In this document: positions 1 to 9,674 of the stretch, piece after piece
How positions within the stretch are numbered: the stretch's first letter is position 1
How the letters are laid out: the number at the start of each line of letters is the position of its first letter
Source: Megaustenia siamemsis
Lineage: Eukaryota > Mollusca > Gastropoda > Stylommatophora > Ariophantidae
NCBI GenBank assembly: GCA_032433765.1
Contig: JAVIAB010000051.1
Location: forward strand, 153,025,921 to 153,089,920
Direction of reading: 5' to 3'
Length of the DNA stretch: 64,000 bases
Position numbers and translations under genes: made by a program
The notes under the pieces: generated by a model
The model's database searches: none
Told to the model about the DNA's origin: nothing
What the model saw: the letters and a program-made list of their open reading frames with translations, nothing else

Positions 1-440
1 CTAATGGCGTGTCAGACAAAAAGTAAAGTTTAGACGTCGAATAAGGAAAATAATACAAGAATCGCTGTCTTTGGAGAGAAATATGGAGAAAATAGAAACA
101 TGGTGCCCAGTCCTATCCGAGACAAAAGAAAAAGGTAGGAGCTTCCGTGTTCCATTTCAGCACGTAAAGAACCATTATGTCACTGCCAGGACACATTTTT
201 TTAAAAAAAGTTAAATTTATAGAAAGTACGATACATATTATCTTTCATTAAAAAAATACATATCTCAAAATACTGTCCACGGCCTGATCGATACTGATCG
301 AGATTTGTCTGATCAGAGAAGAGATCGTTAAGATAAAGACATTGTCGGGGTAAAGTGATGATGGTGACAACACATAGAAAAAGTCCCTAGAGCACACGGT
401 CAACTAAGCAGCCTAAAAAAGTTGCTATCGCTGGTAATAT
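1..440. other. Gene-free AT-rich sequence
   Basis: I see no coding frame, tandem repeat or recognisable element in this stretch. It may be the body of an element whose ends lie outside the window. Confidence 0.5.
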
Positions 441-687
441 CATTGACGCATGTGAATATTCATGACTATACCATAGGGTTAAGAACACACAACTCGGGAA
501 TAAATTGTATATTTGTATTTTCCTATTAAGACAAGTATCTCCCGAATAGGGCAGAACAGAATACTTGCGTTGTGGACAGTTATAGGACGAAACAGCACGA
601 ATAGTAGTTTCCTGTGGTTTAGACTGGAGACAAGTAATAATAAATGAATATTATTATAGAGGGAAACTTCCGACGTGATAGATCAGT
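440..687. repeat. Dispersed repeat D1, copy a
   Basis: The first part (440-600) aligns by eye with 20035-20175, sharing blocks such as CTCGGGAATAAATTG and TATTTTCCTATTAAGA. The last part (600-687) aligns with 17950-18075, sharing GAATATTATTATAGAGGG and AAACTTCC. There is no coding frame. D1 is therefore an interspersed repeat of at least 250 bp; its class is unknown. Confidence 0.6.
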
Positions 688-880
688 GAATCAATTCAGG
701 GTAAGAGATATGTTTACAACACACGGAAAGAGATCACAAACAATGAACAGCAGTGAACAGCAGAAAAAAAAAAACAATGAACAGCAGATAGCCAAAACAG
801 GATCGAACATGTACTCCTCGTGAAATATGAGACTTGCACCAGCCATTGGATGCTTATCACGGTTGTTTGTTTCCATCTGA
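688..880 (-). mobile_element. SINE family S3, copy a
   Basis: Read on the minus strand, this ends in a tail also found at 13036-13205: a T-rich middle, then AAACATATCTCTTACCCTG and AATTGATTCAC. A box-B-like GTTCGATCCTG lies upstream of the tail. The head (about 800-880) is a poor match to a tRNA, and the T-rich middle holds short duplications of a TGCTGTTCA motif. This is a diverged, probably tRNA-derived SINE. Confidence 0.55.
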
Positions 881-932
881 AAGTAACATTTTCGTTCTAA
901 TCTAGGAAATTTCGCAACATTTATAGATGCAG

Positions 933-944
933 ATATTCAAAGAC
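933..944. repeat. Target-site duplication of LINE-A1, left
   Basis: ATATTCAAAGAC occurs here and again at 2284-2295, on either side of LINE-A1. The pair fixes both element ends and shows that the ATG at 927 lies in target DNA. Confidence 0.75.
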
Positions 945-2243
945 ACATTCGACACAGTAAACAAAGATGGTCTCTACAAGGTGTTAGAAGGCATAGGCTG
1001 CCCTCCTAAATTACTTAGGCTGATAATTTCCTTCCATGAAGACATGAATGGCAAAGTCCATTTTGATGGGAGTCCATCAGAGAATTTCAAAATCAACAAA
1101 GGAGTGAAACAGGGATGTGTCCTCGCCCCCACCCTTTTTGGTATATTTTTTGCTGCCCTCCTAAATTACACCTTCGAAAACAGCTCAGGAGATATTTACA
1201 TTCGCACTAGACCAGATGGCTCACTGTTCAACCTAGCACGACTAAGAGCAAAAACCAAAACAAATGTTGCCCTACTTAAAGAATTTTTATTTGCTGACGA
1301 TGCAGCCCTAGTCGCTCATAGTGAGGCCACCCTACAGTCGCTGATCAACAACCTGGATAAAGCATGCGACCTTTTTTCACTGTCAATTAATGTTCAGAAG
1401 ACAGTAATACTAAATCAAGGTGACTTCAAACCTCTATCTATTACTCTAAAAGACTGCCCACTAGAATCAGTACAGAAATTTACATATCTTGGATCCACAG
1501 TTACGCAAACCATCTCTCTTGATGAAGAAATAAACTGTCGAATTGGTCAGGCAGCTACGACCTTCGGCAAACTCACAAAAAGGGCATGGAACAACACGAA
1601 ACTAACTCAAAAGACTAAACTCTTAATATATCAAACTTGTGTGCTTAGCACACTACTATATGGATCCGAAACCTGGACAACATACTCAAACCAGGAAAAA
1701 AGACTAAATGTCTTCCACATGCGATGTCTCCGCAAAATAATGCACATCAAATGGCAGGACAAAATAACCAACTTAACTGTCCTGCAACGTGCTAAGACCC
1801 CAACAATCATGTCGATGCTCAGAAGTCGAAGGCTAAGATGGCTGGGGCATGTCCAACGGATGGAAGAAAAACGCATTCCTAGGCAAATACTATATGGCGA
1901 GCTAAAACACGGAAAACGACAAATCGGCAGACCTAAACTACGGTATAGAGATATCTGCAAATCATCTCTGAATGACTTCTCCATCTGTGAAAACGACTGG
2001 CAACATCTGGCAAGTGATCGCACATCATGGAGAGCACGTATAAGGAACGGTATAACAACATTTGAGACTGTTCTAAGACAGGACTTAGAAGAGAAGAGAC
2101 TCATGAAAAAGGATGGTAAACCCTGTGGACCAGCGAGCCTGACCTGTTCATTATGTGACCGCGTGTGTTTGTCAAACATTGGTAGAATTAGCCACGAGAG
2201 AAGCTGTTCGGCAAAAACAATACCTCAAAAAAATACGCAATAG
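945..2243 (+). pseudogene. Partial reverse transcriptase (LINE-A), C-terminal half
   Basis: This frame encodes the back half of a LINE reverse transcriptase, which copies element RNA into DNA at a nicked target. Visible in order are the end of motif A (FDTVNKDG), motif B (VKQGCVLAPTLF, about 1107-1142), the catalytic FADD (codons 1290-1301), a thumb/connection region with LLYGSETW, a basic LRWLGHVQRM segment, and a terminal Cys/His motif with CSLCDR followed by HERSC. The frame is open to the TAG at 2241. The apparent start codon at 927 is outside the element, and the endonuclease and first catalytic Asp are absent, so the protein cannot be functional. No promoter is visible; this is a dead-on-arrival copy. 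Confidence 0.85.
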
Positions 2244-2283
2244 CCTCCACTAGACCGTCTGACAAGACGAAAAGGGCCATATA
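945..2283 (+). mobile_element. LINE-A1, 5'-truncated non-LTR retrotransposon
   Basis: A 1.34 kb retrotransposon fragment bounded by a 12-bp direct repeat (933-944 and 2284-2295). Its 3' end, GACGAAAAGGGCCATATA, closely matches that of the second copy, which ends at 4737. The body begins inside RT motif A, so the 5' UTR, endonuclease and first half of RT are missing, as is usual when target-primed reverse transcription stops early. The reading frame is undamaged, so the insertion is likely young. I cannot assign the clade; such proteins are often mislabelled 'craniofacial development protein 2-like' in invertebrate annotations. Confidence 0.85.
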
Positions 2284-2306
2284 ATATTCAAAGACTAGTA
2301 CATTTT

Positions 2307-2695
2307 TATCATCATCATCGTGTGCCCTCTCCGCAACGAAGGTTGGCTACCATGGATCGTCATTCTACTCTGTTTCTTGCTTTGATGGTGCAGGCTGACA
2401 TAGATTGACTTGTCCATCTTTTGATGTTACTCGTCCATGTTAGTCTTGGTCTGCCTCTGCCTCTTTTGCCTTGTATTTTTCCTTCCAATATTACTTTTAG
2501 TAGGCTGTTGTGTCTTTTAACATGCCCCAAAAATTTAATTTGTCTTGTCTTAATTGTGTTCAGCAGTTCTCTTTTTATTTTCAGTTGTTTTAAAACTTCA
2601 TCGTTTGTTATCTTTTGTTTCCATCCAATTCTACCTATTCTTCTAAAAATCCACATTTCAAAGGCTTCAATTTTCTGTTCTGTTTTCTTGTCTTA
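2307..2695 (-). mobile_element. LINE-B1, C-terminal RT fragment
   Basis: Minus-strand fragment of the LINE-B family, of which the best copy is 30961-31524. The frame from 2656 to 2360 encodes RRIGRIGWK, FLGHVKRHNSLL and GKRGRGRPRLTW, the conserved C-terminal region after the RT domain. The 3' end is an ATG/GAT tail (ATCATCATCATCG at 2308-2320 on the plus strand). It lies about 12 bases beyond the right duplication of LINE-A1, and homology stops near 2695. It is truncated and non-functional. Confidence 0.8.
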
Positions 2696-2759
2696 AATGA
2701 TTTACGCGACAGTCTAGTTGGGAATTTATGTGTTGCTATTCTCCACTTGGTTTAATATT

Positions 2760-4104
2760 TTACTTCTGACTGGAGGATGGACTGCGAACTTTGTCGATAT
2801 TTAAGTGGATTTATTCTTTCTTTGTGTCGTGTGTTCGCGTAGTACACTTTACTTATTCTTAATAAATGATATTTGGTTGGTTGGTTGGTTCCGTTCGCCC
2901 GATGATTAAAGTATTCTACAGTATCATGGTAAACTAGAATATTCCTCTTCATCATCAGCCCTTACAAGGACGTAGTGGACGTGTCTGCGTTGTGTTGTGG
3001 TTTGCAGTATAACTGTTATTTTTGCGCCTTTCGGCCCAACACATCCGACTTCAGCACGACATTTTTGATTAACGGGTTGACTTCCCTCTTCGATCCCTGC
3101 ACGCTTGGCCAGACTAGACAGGTTAGTCTGTTACTGGAGGCACCGCGGAGAGGTGGAGCAGGGTCTGGGTGGTTTTGGTTCACCGATCCTGGCGCAAGCC
3201 ATCAGCTGTGGGTCGCTGACAACTTCCAGCTCTGGTGCTGGTAGGCGCGCCTTCACCTCTAAATGATATTTGATGGGAGTGGTTTCAGTTTATAACTTAA
3301 GTCACACTAGGTAAAATGTTTCGCTCAAATAAATATTTATTTGTGAATGATAGTTCAATAGACTCAAGTTTAGAGCAAAATCAGCAAAACGGATTGCTTC
3401 AACGAGGGGGGGGGGGGGGGGAATTCAGTATTGACTTTTAAAATATAAATCCATTTTTTAAAAACAAAAATGTTCAATTTGAAGTCACTGTTTCTTTTAA
3501 TCACTTTAAATGTATAAAACAAGAAGTATGGTCTGTGTCTTCTGTCTTCTTGGAAAGACAAAAATGATCAAATCAACCAAGGTACCAGCAACAAACAGAT
3601 GTGTTCTATATGTACATTTTTGTTCTCTTCGAGCTACTCTAAATTATACTGCTGATATTTTCTTTTTATGCCTAGTTTTCATTCTGAGCTTTCTTCCTTG
3701 TCCATTTCGCAAGTTCGTTCTATAAAAGAAAGCAATAGCATTAGATATTGGCAGTGTGAAGAAAAGAGCAGCGAGGAATTTCTCAATTAAATACGCTACT
3801 AAGACGCTGTAAGCAGGTAAAGCCAGGGGGTTGAGCTTTTAATAATGGTCTTTCTGGCATGTGAGAAAACAAGGGGAAAAAACTGCGACGTAGATCGTTA
3901 ATTCATAACGTTATTAATAATTTATCAATATTGTTACTTTACTTTTTAACCAGCATCTGATATCTTGACTCGTGTAGCGGAAACTGCTGTAAATATAAAA
4001 CGAATATGAACAAGTATTTTACACTGGAAGTGGCGATATGTTAAAATATAAACTTGTGTTCATATTTTACTTGTGTATAGCATTGAGGTCAATGGTGGAA
4101 ATTG
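2760..4104. other. Gene-free region with a GC-rich patch
   Basis: No coding domain is recognised. A GC-richer patch at 2975-3250 stands out from the AT-rich surroundings and holds an 89-codon frame that resembles nothing I know. A run of sixteen Gs (3406-3421) follows. The rest is AT-rich and apparently unique. Confidence 0.4.
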
Positions 4105-5450
4105 ATCATCATGATCATCATCATGTGCCATATCGGGTGGCGTTGGCGATCATGTATTTTCACATTTCTCTATCTACAGTCTATGCAGAATAATGCATAT
4201 CAAATGGCAGGATAAAATAACCAACTTAACTGTCCTGCAACGTGCTAAGACCACAACAATCATTTCGATGTTCAGATGTAGAAGACTAAGATGGCTGGGA
4301 TATGTCCAGCGAATGGAAGAAAAACGCATCCCCAGGCAAATACTATATGATGAACTAATACACGGAATAAGACAAATCGGCAGACCTAAACTACAATATA
4401 GAGATATCTGCAAATCATCTCTGAATGACTTCTCCATATGTGAAAATGACTGGGAACATCTGGCAAGTGATCGCACATCATGGAGAACATGTAAAAGGAA
4501 CGGTATAACATCATTTGAGACTGTGCTAAGGCAAAACTTGGAAGAGAAAAGAATCATGAAAAAGGATGGAAAACTCTGTGGATCAGTGGGCCTGACTTGT
4601 TCATTCTGTGACCGTGTGGGTTTGTCAAACATTGGTAGAATTAGCCACGAGAGAAGCTATTCGACAAAAACAACACCTCAGAAAAATACACAAAAGCCTC
4701 CACTAGATCGTCTGACAAGACGAAAAGGGCCACATACATCTACAGTGAATCGTATCAATTCTGTTGTTGACTGTTTTCCGTGTCATGACACCAAGTTATC
4801 CATTATCCTTTCTATTTACTTGTATTTTTCTAACTGTAACCAAGTGCTCCAACTTTTCTCTTCTCATGATGTGTCCGAAAAATGTTGATTGTTGCTTTCT
4901 TACATTTCTTAGGATCTCCCTTTTTTATGTTGGCCTATTTTAAAATGTCCTCATTGGTCTTTATAGCTGTCCGGAGAACAGTCAACATTCTTCTGAGAAA
5001 TCCCATCTCTGTGGCTTCTAATCGTCTTTTCATTTGTTTGTATGCTGTCCATGATTCCTTTCCATAGTTCAGGGTTGGTTCTATATAGCTATGCACTCTC
5101 TTTCTCACTTCTATTGACACAGATTTGGTGTACAAGACATTTTTAAATTTTCTGAAATGCTATTTTGGCCTGAGCTATTCAACTTGTTATTCATATGGCA
5201 CATCGTCCATCTGTCATTATTATTGTGCCCAAGTATTTGACGAGTTGCACATGTTCCACATTTGTCCTGTCTATTTCTATGCTGCATGATGGTGATGATT
5301 GTTTCTTCGATATGACCATTACTTTTGTTTTCTTTCTATTCAGACTGTGATCTTTCTTGCTGTTTTCTTTTACTATTATGCCTATCATTTCTTGTAGTTC
5401 ATTCATTGTTTCTGCTATTAAGACTGTGTCTTCCGCATATCACAAATTGT
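4104..5450 (-). mobile_element. LINE-C1, interrupted by LINE-A2
   Basis: Minus-strand LINE-C copy in two pieces: the 3' terminus (4104-4180, with an ATC-rich tail equal to ATG/GAT on the element strand) and the upstream part (4747-5450). The halves join in the order seen in intact LINE-C copies once 4181-4746 is removed. Minus-strand frames at 5406-5191 and 5135-4935 encode typical LINE-C segments such as KKTKVMVISKKQ, KYLGTI and RRLEATEMGFLRRML. Frame breaks show it is old. The RT catalytic region is not preserved here. Confidence 0.8.
4181..4737 (+). mobile_element. LINE-A2 nested in LINE-C1
   Basis: This fragment is closely similar to the last 550 bp of LINE-A1 and stays open from 4193, encoding WQDKITNLTVLQRAKT, LRWLGYVQRMEEKRIP and the terminal Cys/His motif. 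ATCTACAGT flanks it at 4172-4180 and 4738-4746, a 9-bp target-site duplication inside LINE-C1. The nesting dates LINE-A activity after LINE-C1 arrived. No RT core is left, so it is inert. Confidence 0.85.
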
Positions 5451-6530
5451 TTATGTTGTGACCGTTAGACTTCAATTCAATTTTTGGCTTACTATCGATA
5501 GAAATCCTTTATTTGTGGACAGAATATGTTTTCAACAATGAGTTATTTAATTGTGTGTAATCATTGGATACAAAGGGATGAGAATGCTTGACTTCCCGGT
5601 GTGGTGGATTCTAGGGAACATGTGATCCAATGAACCTACAATTATGACGTAATGGGTGGCGTAAACAGGATCATCTTGTTTCAACAGTTAGGGGAAAATA
5701 ACAGTCATGATGTGCTAGGATTCTTGATCGTGTCAAACAAAAGGATGTGCCGGGATTTAAATGTACGGTGTCGCAGTTTTCTGTGCGGATTAAGATAGAT
5801 AAAGGAAGAATGAGAGATATAAGTATACAAGTATAGTGGGAATGTACTAGAAGTTTCTGTTGATTATGTTGGCGAGAGCACGGCGTCTGTCAGACGAAGA
5901 AAACCAAGTCCCGAGCGTCAGTCAAGTCGCTGACCCCTACCCCAGAACGTCCGGAGCGAGATAAATCAACTCTCGAGGCGTCAACCTCGCTGACGTTTTC
6001 CGTGATACACAGGTCTTATCAGGGAGGATAAGTTGACGTGTCAGTCACTCAAACGTCAGTATTCAACATGATATCTGCTGTTTCCGTGATTGAGATCTCA
6101 CATGCTTGGTATTCTATAAAAAAAAAGTTGAGTCAAGTACAACAATTGATTTCTATCTTCTTTTTTTCATCTATTTTTTTGTTTTAAACACATGTCTTAA
6201 TTTAGGCTTATATGTACATATTGTCGTTAACCAAAGGATATTGTTATTCTACATTATCAGAACTGATGGTTATTTGACTAAACATTCAAGTTCAGCTTAA
6301 CTGATAACAATGTAAGCACTTAATGACCTTTGTGATGTCACAAAGTGTAGCTTGTCTTGGTTTACAATGACTCTTGACCTCTCTAAAACCTACGATAGCT
6401 CTTCTATTGCAGCTTGTTATTAGTGAACACAATCTACCTCTGTGAATATATGCCTGCCTCAGAGGTTGCGTCCATCAAAACAATCACCTTCGTATTATGA
6501 TCGAGACTCCTTCATAAGTTTTAGCGGTCT
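5451..6530. other. Gene-free, apparently low-copy sequence
   Basis: No coding or repeat signature is seen. The segment 5870-6070 is less AT-rich and contains several TGACG/CGTCA motifs (see findings). The remainder is AT-rich. Confidence 0.4.
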
Positions 6531-6540
6531 ATACTCTATG

Positions 6541-7781
6541 TTGGGAATAATATAAAACCAGAGATAAGTAAGGATCAATGTGAATCTGTGGGAGGAAAGG
6601 GCACCAATAATGCAGTATATATCCTGAGAACATTAATAGAAAGAGCTATGAAGGTAAAGAAAGATCTATATATGTGCTTATAGACTACACAAAAGCATAT
6701 GATAAAGTAAAGCAGATGGAACTAATCAATATGCTGGAGAAATTAAACATTGATGGTAAGGATTTGTGAATCATAAAAAAAAACATTTACTGGCAACACA
6801 CAACAGCTATAATAATTAACAACCAAGTAGGACAATTCCAATATATAAAACAAGGAGTCAGACAAGGCTGTGTTCCATCACACGATTTGTTTTCACTTTA
6901 CAGCGAACATATTATGAGATCACTAGTAGATATAAACGGAATTGAAGTCAACTGTCACAACATAAATAACGGTCACAGCATTAACAATTTGCGATATATG
7001 GATGACACAGTTTTAATAGCAGAGACAGAATGAACTACAAGAAATGATAGACATAATAGTAAAAGAAAGCAACAGGAAAGGTCACAGTCTGAATAGTAAG
7101 AAATCATAATGGTCATATCAAAGAAACAATCATCACCATCATGCAGCATACAAAAAAAAAAACAGGACAAATCTGGAACATGTGCAACGTGTCAAATACT
7201 TCAGCACAATAATATCAGATGGACCACAGATGATGAAGATGCACCACAGAAATAAAAAACAGAAGAGCTCAGGCCAAAAAAGCATTTCAGGAAATTAAAA
7301 ACGTCTTATGCAAAAAGTCTGTGTCAATAGAAGTAAGAAATAAAGTTGACCGGTGCTATACAAACCAAATTCTGACCTATGGAAGCGAAACATATATAAT
7401 AGACAAACAAAATGAAAGACGATTCAAGACCACAGAGATGGAATTTCTCAGAAGAATGTTGACTGTTCCCTGGACAGCTGAAAAGACCTAAGAGGACATT
7501 CTCAAAGAGGCCGACACAAAAACGGAGCTTCTAAGAAACATCAGAAAGAAACAATCGAGATTGTTCGGGAACATCATGAGAAGAGGTAAGCTGTAACACT
7601 TGGTTACAACTGGCAAGATTTAGGGAAAGAGAGATCGCGGACGATAAAGAGAGAAGATACTAGATAGCTTTGTGTCATGGCATGGGAAACAGCCAACAAC
7701 AAAATTGATACAATGCACTGTGGATAGAAGATTTTGGAGGGACATGATCGCTTAGGCCAACCGGTATGGCACATGATGATA
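6541..7781 (+). mobile_element. LINE-C2, 5'-truncated, with target-site duplication
   Basis: A 1.24 kb LINE-C copy flanked by ATACTCTATG at 6531-6540 and 7782-7791. Broken frames in order give RT pieces: QCESVGGKGTNNAVYILRTL, a motif-A region (the triplets around 6680-6715 give DYTKAYDKVK), a motif-B-like RQGCVPS, a damaged LRYMDDT in the place of the YADD box (about 6990), then KKTEVMVISKKQ-like and RRMLTVPWTA segments. The 3' end is GGCACATGATGATA. Several frameshifts and the Ala-to-Met change in the catalytic box show it is dead. Confidence 0.85.
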
Positions 7782-7879
7782 ATACTCTATGTAGAGCTCC
7801 CAATCAACGTGTAAAGTCATGTCACTCTGTACCGACCTTCCTGTCGTCACGCAATGGACCTCCTTCTCTTAACTTATGG

Positions 7880-8145
7880 TGTCATCTCAGCATAGAAAGT
7901 TGGCTACCATGAGGCATTGTTTCACTCAGTCTTCAGCATTGATCGTACACGCTCACAGTCCATCTCATGATGTTGTCAATTCATTTTAGTCTTTTTCTGC
8001 CTCTGCTTTACCTTCCATTGTCCCCTCCAAGACGCTTTACAGCGTGTTTTTGTTTCTCTTTGAGCTTGCCTTGTTCCAGTTACGTTAGAACATGTTTTTC
8101 TTGATCTTCCGCTGCTTCAGAACGCCATTATTTGTTTTCTTATCT
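7880..8145 (-). mobile_element. Degenerate LINE-B fragment (B2)
   Basis: Minus-strand similarity to the LINE-B 3' end: AGTTGGCTACCATG, a DGAG-like block near 7945, and TTTAGTCTTTTTCTGCCTCT match the conserved GRGRPRLTW-to-tail region of other copies. The fragment is diverged, has no open frame, and its 5' limit is uncertain. Confidence 0.5.
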
Positions 8146-8832
8146 GTCCTCGCCTCGTGACCTTGACTCTATGATGACCCTCATTTAACTCCACAAACAA
8201 CAGTGTCACAGAAACTATCTATCTTGTTAACACTTGTGCCTGCTATGTCGACGGGTGCGTCATTAACTTCCGGCGCAGACTGCCTATTATTGTTCGTGTT
8301 TTCCCGTTGTCTGGTGTTTATTTTCCTGAGTACTTCCTTTTACGTCCGTCCGTCCGCCTGTTTACCATTTGTGTTTCCTCCACCATAGCCAGCCGTTCCT
8401 GAAACAACAAACATGCACCTGACTCCGTGCATTACCCGGTTCTCTTGAATTATTTCCCCTTAACGATTTAAGCTAAACTTAAAATTGTAATACAGCAAAA
8501 TTAGAGTCAACGGCGGTTGCAGGAACGTCTTGAGCGCCTAATCTGCTCGGGACGATATGACATCATTTGTGTTAGGTAGAAACGCGTTCATGTTAGGTCA
8601 GTTAGGTCATCAATGATTAAGGTCGTGACAGTATTATTAATAAGAAAATGTACATCGAAGTTGAGGACCAATACTTACTTCGTAGGTCATGAGACGGTTC
8701 TATAAGTCTCTCTCATGGCCTATCAGTTCAAATACAATGCAACAGGATAAACCAATAGATGATGTTACTCTTAAGTTAGGTTTCGTTCATTGAAATTTGG
8801 CCTGTGCACGCTTCCATGCAATTTATATCTAT
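8146..8832. other. Gene-free sequence
   Basis: No domain, tandem repeat or element signature is recognised. A 62-codon open stretch (8203-8388) looks like chance. Confidence 0.4.
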
Positions 8833-8846
8833 CTATATATTAACCT

Positions 8847-9108
8847 GGGAGCCGCGATAGCTCAGTGGTTAGTGAACTGGACTACAAAGGATAAGAGGTA
8901 GGGTTCGATCCCAACCGACGGCTTCCGGGTTCACCCAGCCTTTAATGAGTACCGGATTTTTTTTATGGGAAAGTAAAGCGGCACGGGCGTAATACCGACC
9001 ACATTACCCCAAAAATCATGTGCCGAAGGTCTGTAAAATTTATGGTTACTAACACCATATTCCCTTTACGCCACTTGGCGTGACAGGGGTACTTTACTTT
9101 TTTTTTTA
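8847..9108 (+). mobile_element. SINE family S1, copy a
   Basis: The element begins with a tRNA-like head: box A around TAGCTCAGTGGTTAG, box B GGGTTCGATCCC, about 75 bp in total. A conserved body follows (GCGGCACGGGCGTAATACC, CATTACCCCAAAAATCATG, then CGCCACTTGGCG) and a T-rich 3' end after GGGTACTTTAC. The 14-bp repeat CTATATATTAACCT at 8833-8846 and 9109-9122 is its target-site duplication. Transcription would be by RNA polymerase III from the internal boxes; mobility would need a partner LINE. Confidence 0.9.
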
Positions 9109-9314
9109 CTATATATTAACCTGTCGAGCCGTTGCCGATACACAAGCATAGTCCCAGATACTCTTTCTCTTTTTTCTAAATGTCCTTTCTAGCAACCTCG
9201 ATCTTTGCAAAGATCTTTTATCAAATCTCGTCATTTGTCTCTGCTCTGTGCAAGCATCTCATTAAGTGAGCCGATTCCTGCTACCTATGCCTCTCTGATC
9301 AATGTCCTTCGCAG

Positions 9315-9558
9315 TGTCTCAAAAACGTCCCGTGTCCAGCGACGAGGCCGACCATGCGAGTTACAGCCGCATCCAAAGCTCCATCAACGGGAAAGGATAC
9401 CCTGCTGCCTATCAGTTAACATCACGGGAAGGAAAGTCAACAGCCCTGAACAGCATGCACTCAACGAGAAGGACAACTCCAACGTCAAACCAACGTCAAA
9501 CCAACGTCAAACCAACGTCAAACCTGCCGAAGAAGGAGTGTTGTCAGTCACGGCGCAG
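9315..9558 (+). CDS. Candidate host exon (unknown protein)
   Basis: This 244-bp segment is GC-richer than its neighbours. In one frame (from the ATG at 9302, open to 9637) many codons end in G or C, unlike the simple-repeat frames elsewhere. It is preceded by a pyrimidine-rich stretch ending TCCTTCGCAG and followed by CGCAG and GT, consistent with splice sites. The encoded peptide is hydrophilic and rich in Ser, Thr, Arg and Gln, with VSSDEADHASYSRI near its start. I do not recognise a family; a disordered or cytoplasmic tail is possible. An 11-bp repeat (CAACGTCAAAC, four copies at 9480-9523) lies inside and, not being a multiple of three, would change reading if its copy number changed. It may be a real exon or a fluke. 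Confidence 0.3.
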
Positions 9559-9674
9559 GTTTGATGACAAAAATCAGAACGAACACGCATATATGAGTCC
9601 TGACCTGAGCGTTCGACAAGTTCATTCATTGCTATGATGACGTTCTAATCCCTCCATATCTCTTAACCACATAC

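Noticed and set aside
927..2243. LINE-A1 frame as an intact host gene
   Set aside because: RT motifs, truncation and the target-site duplication identify a 5'-truncated retrotransposon.
2975..3244. An 89-codon frame in a GC-richer patch as a host exon
   Set aside because: No splice signals or familiar domain; left as an unexplained patch.
8847..8925. A functional tRNA gene in the S1 head
   Set aside because: Boxes A and B are present, but the head always continues into the SINE body, five copies exist with target duplications, and the cloverleaf is imperfect.
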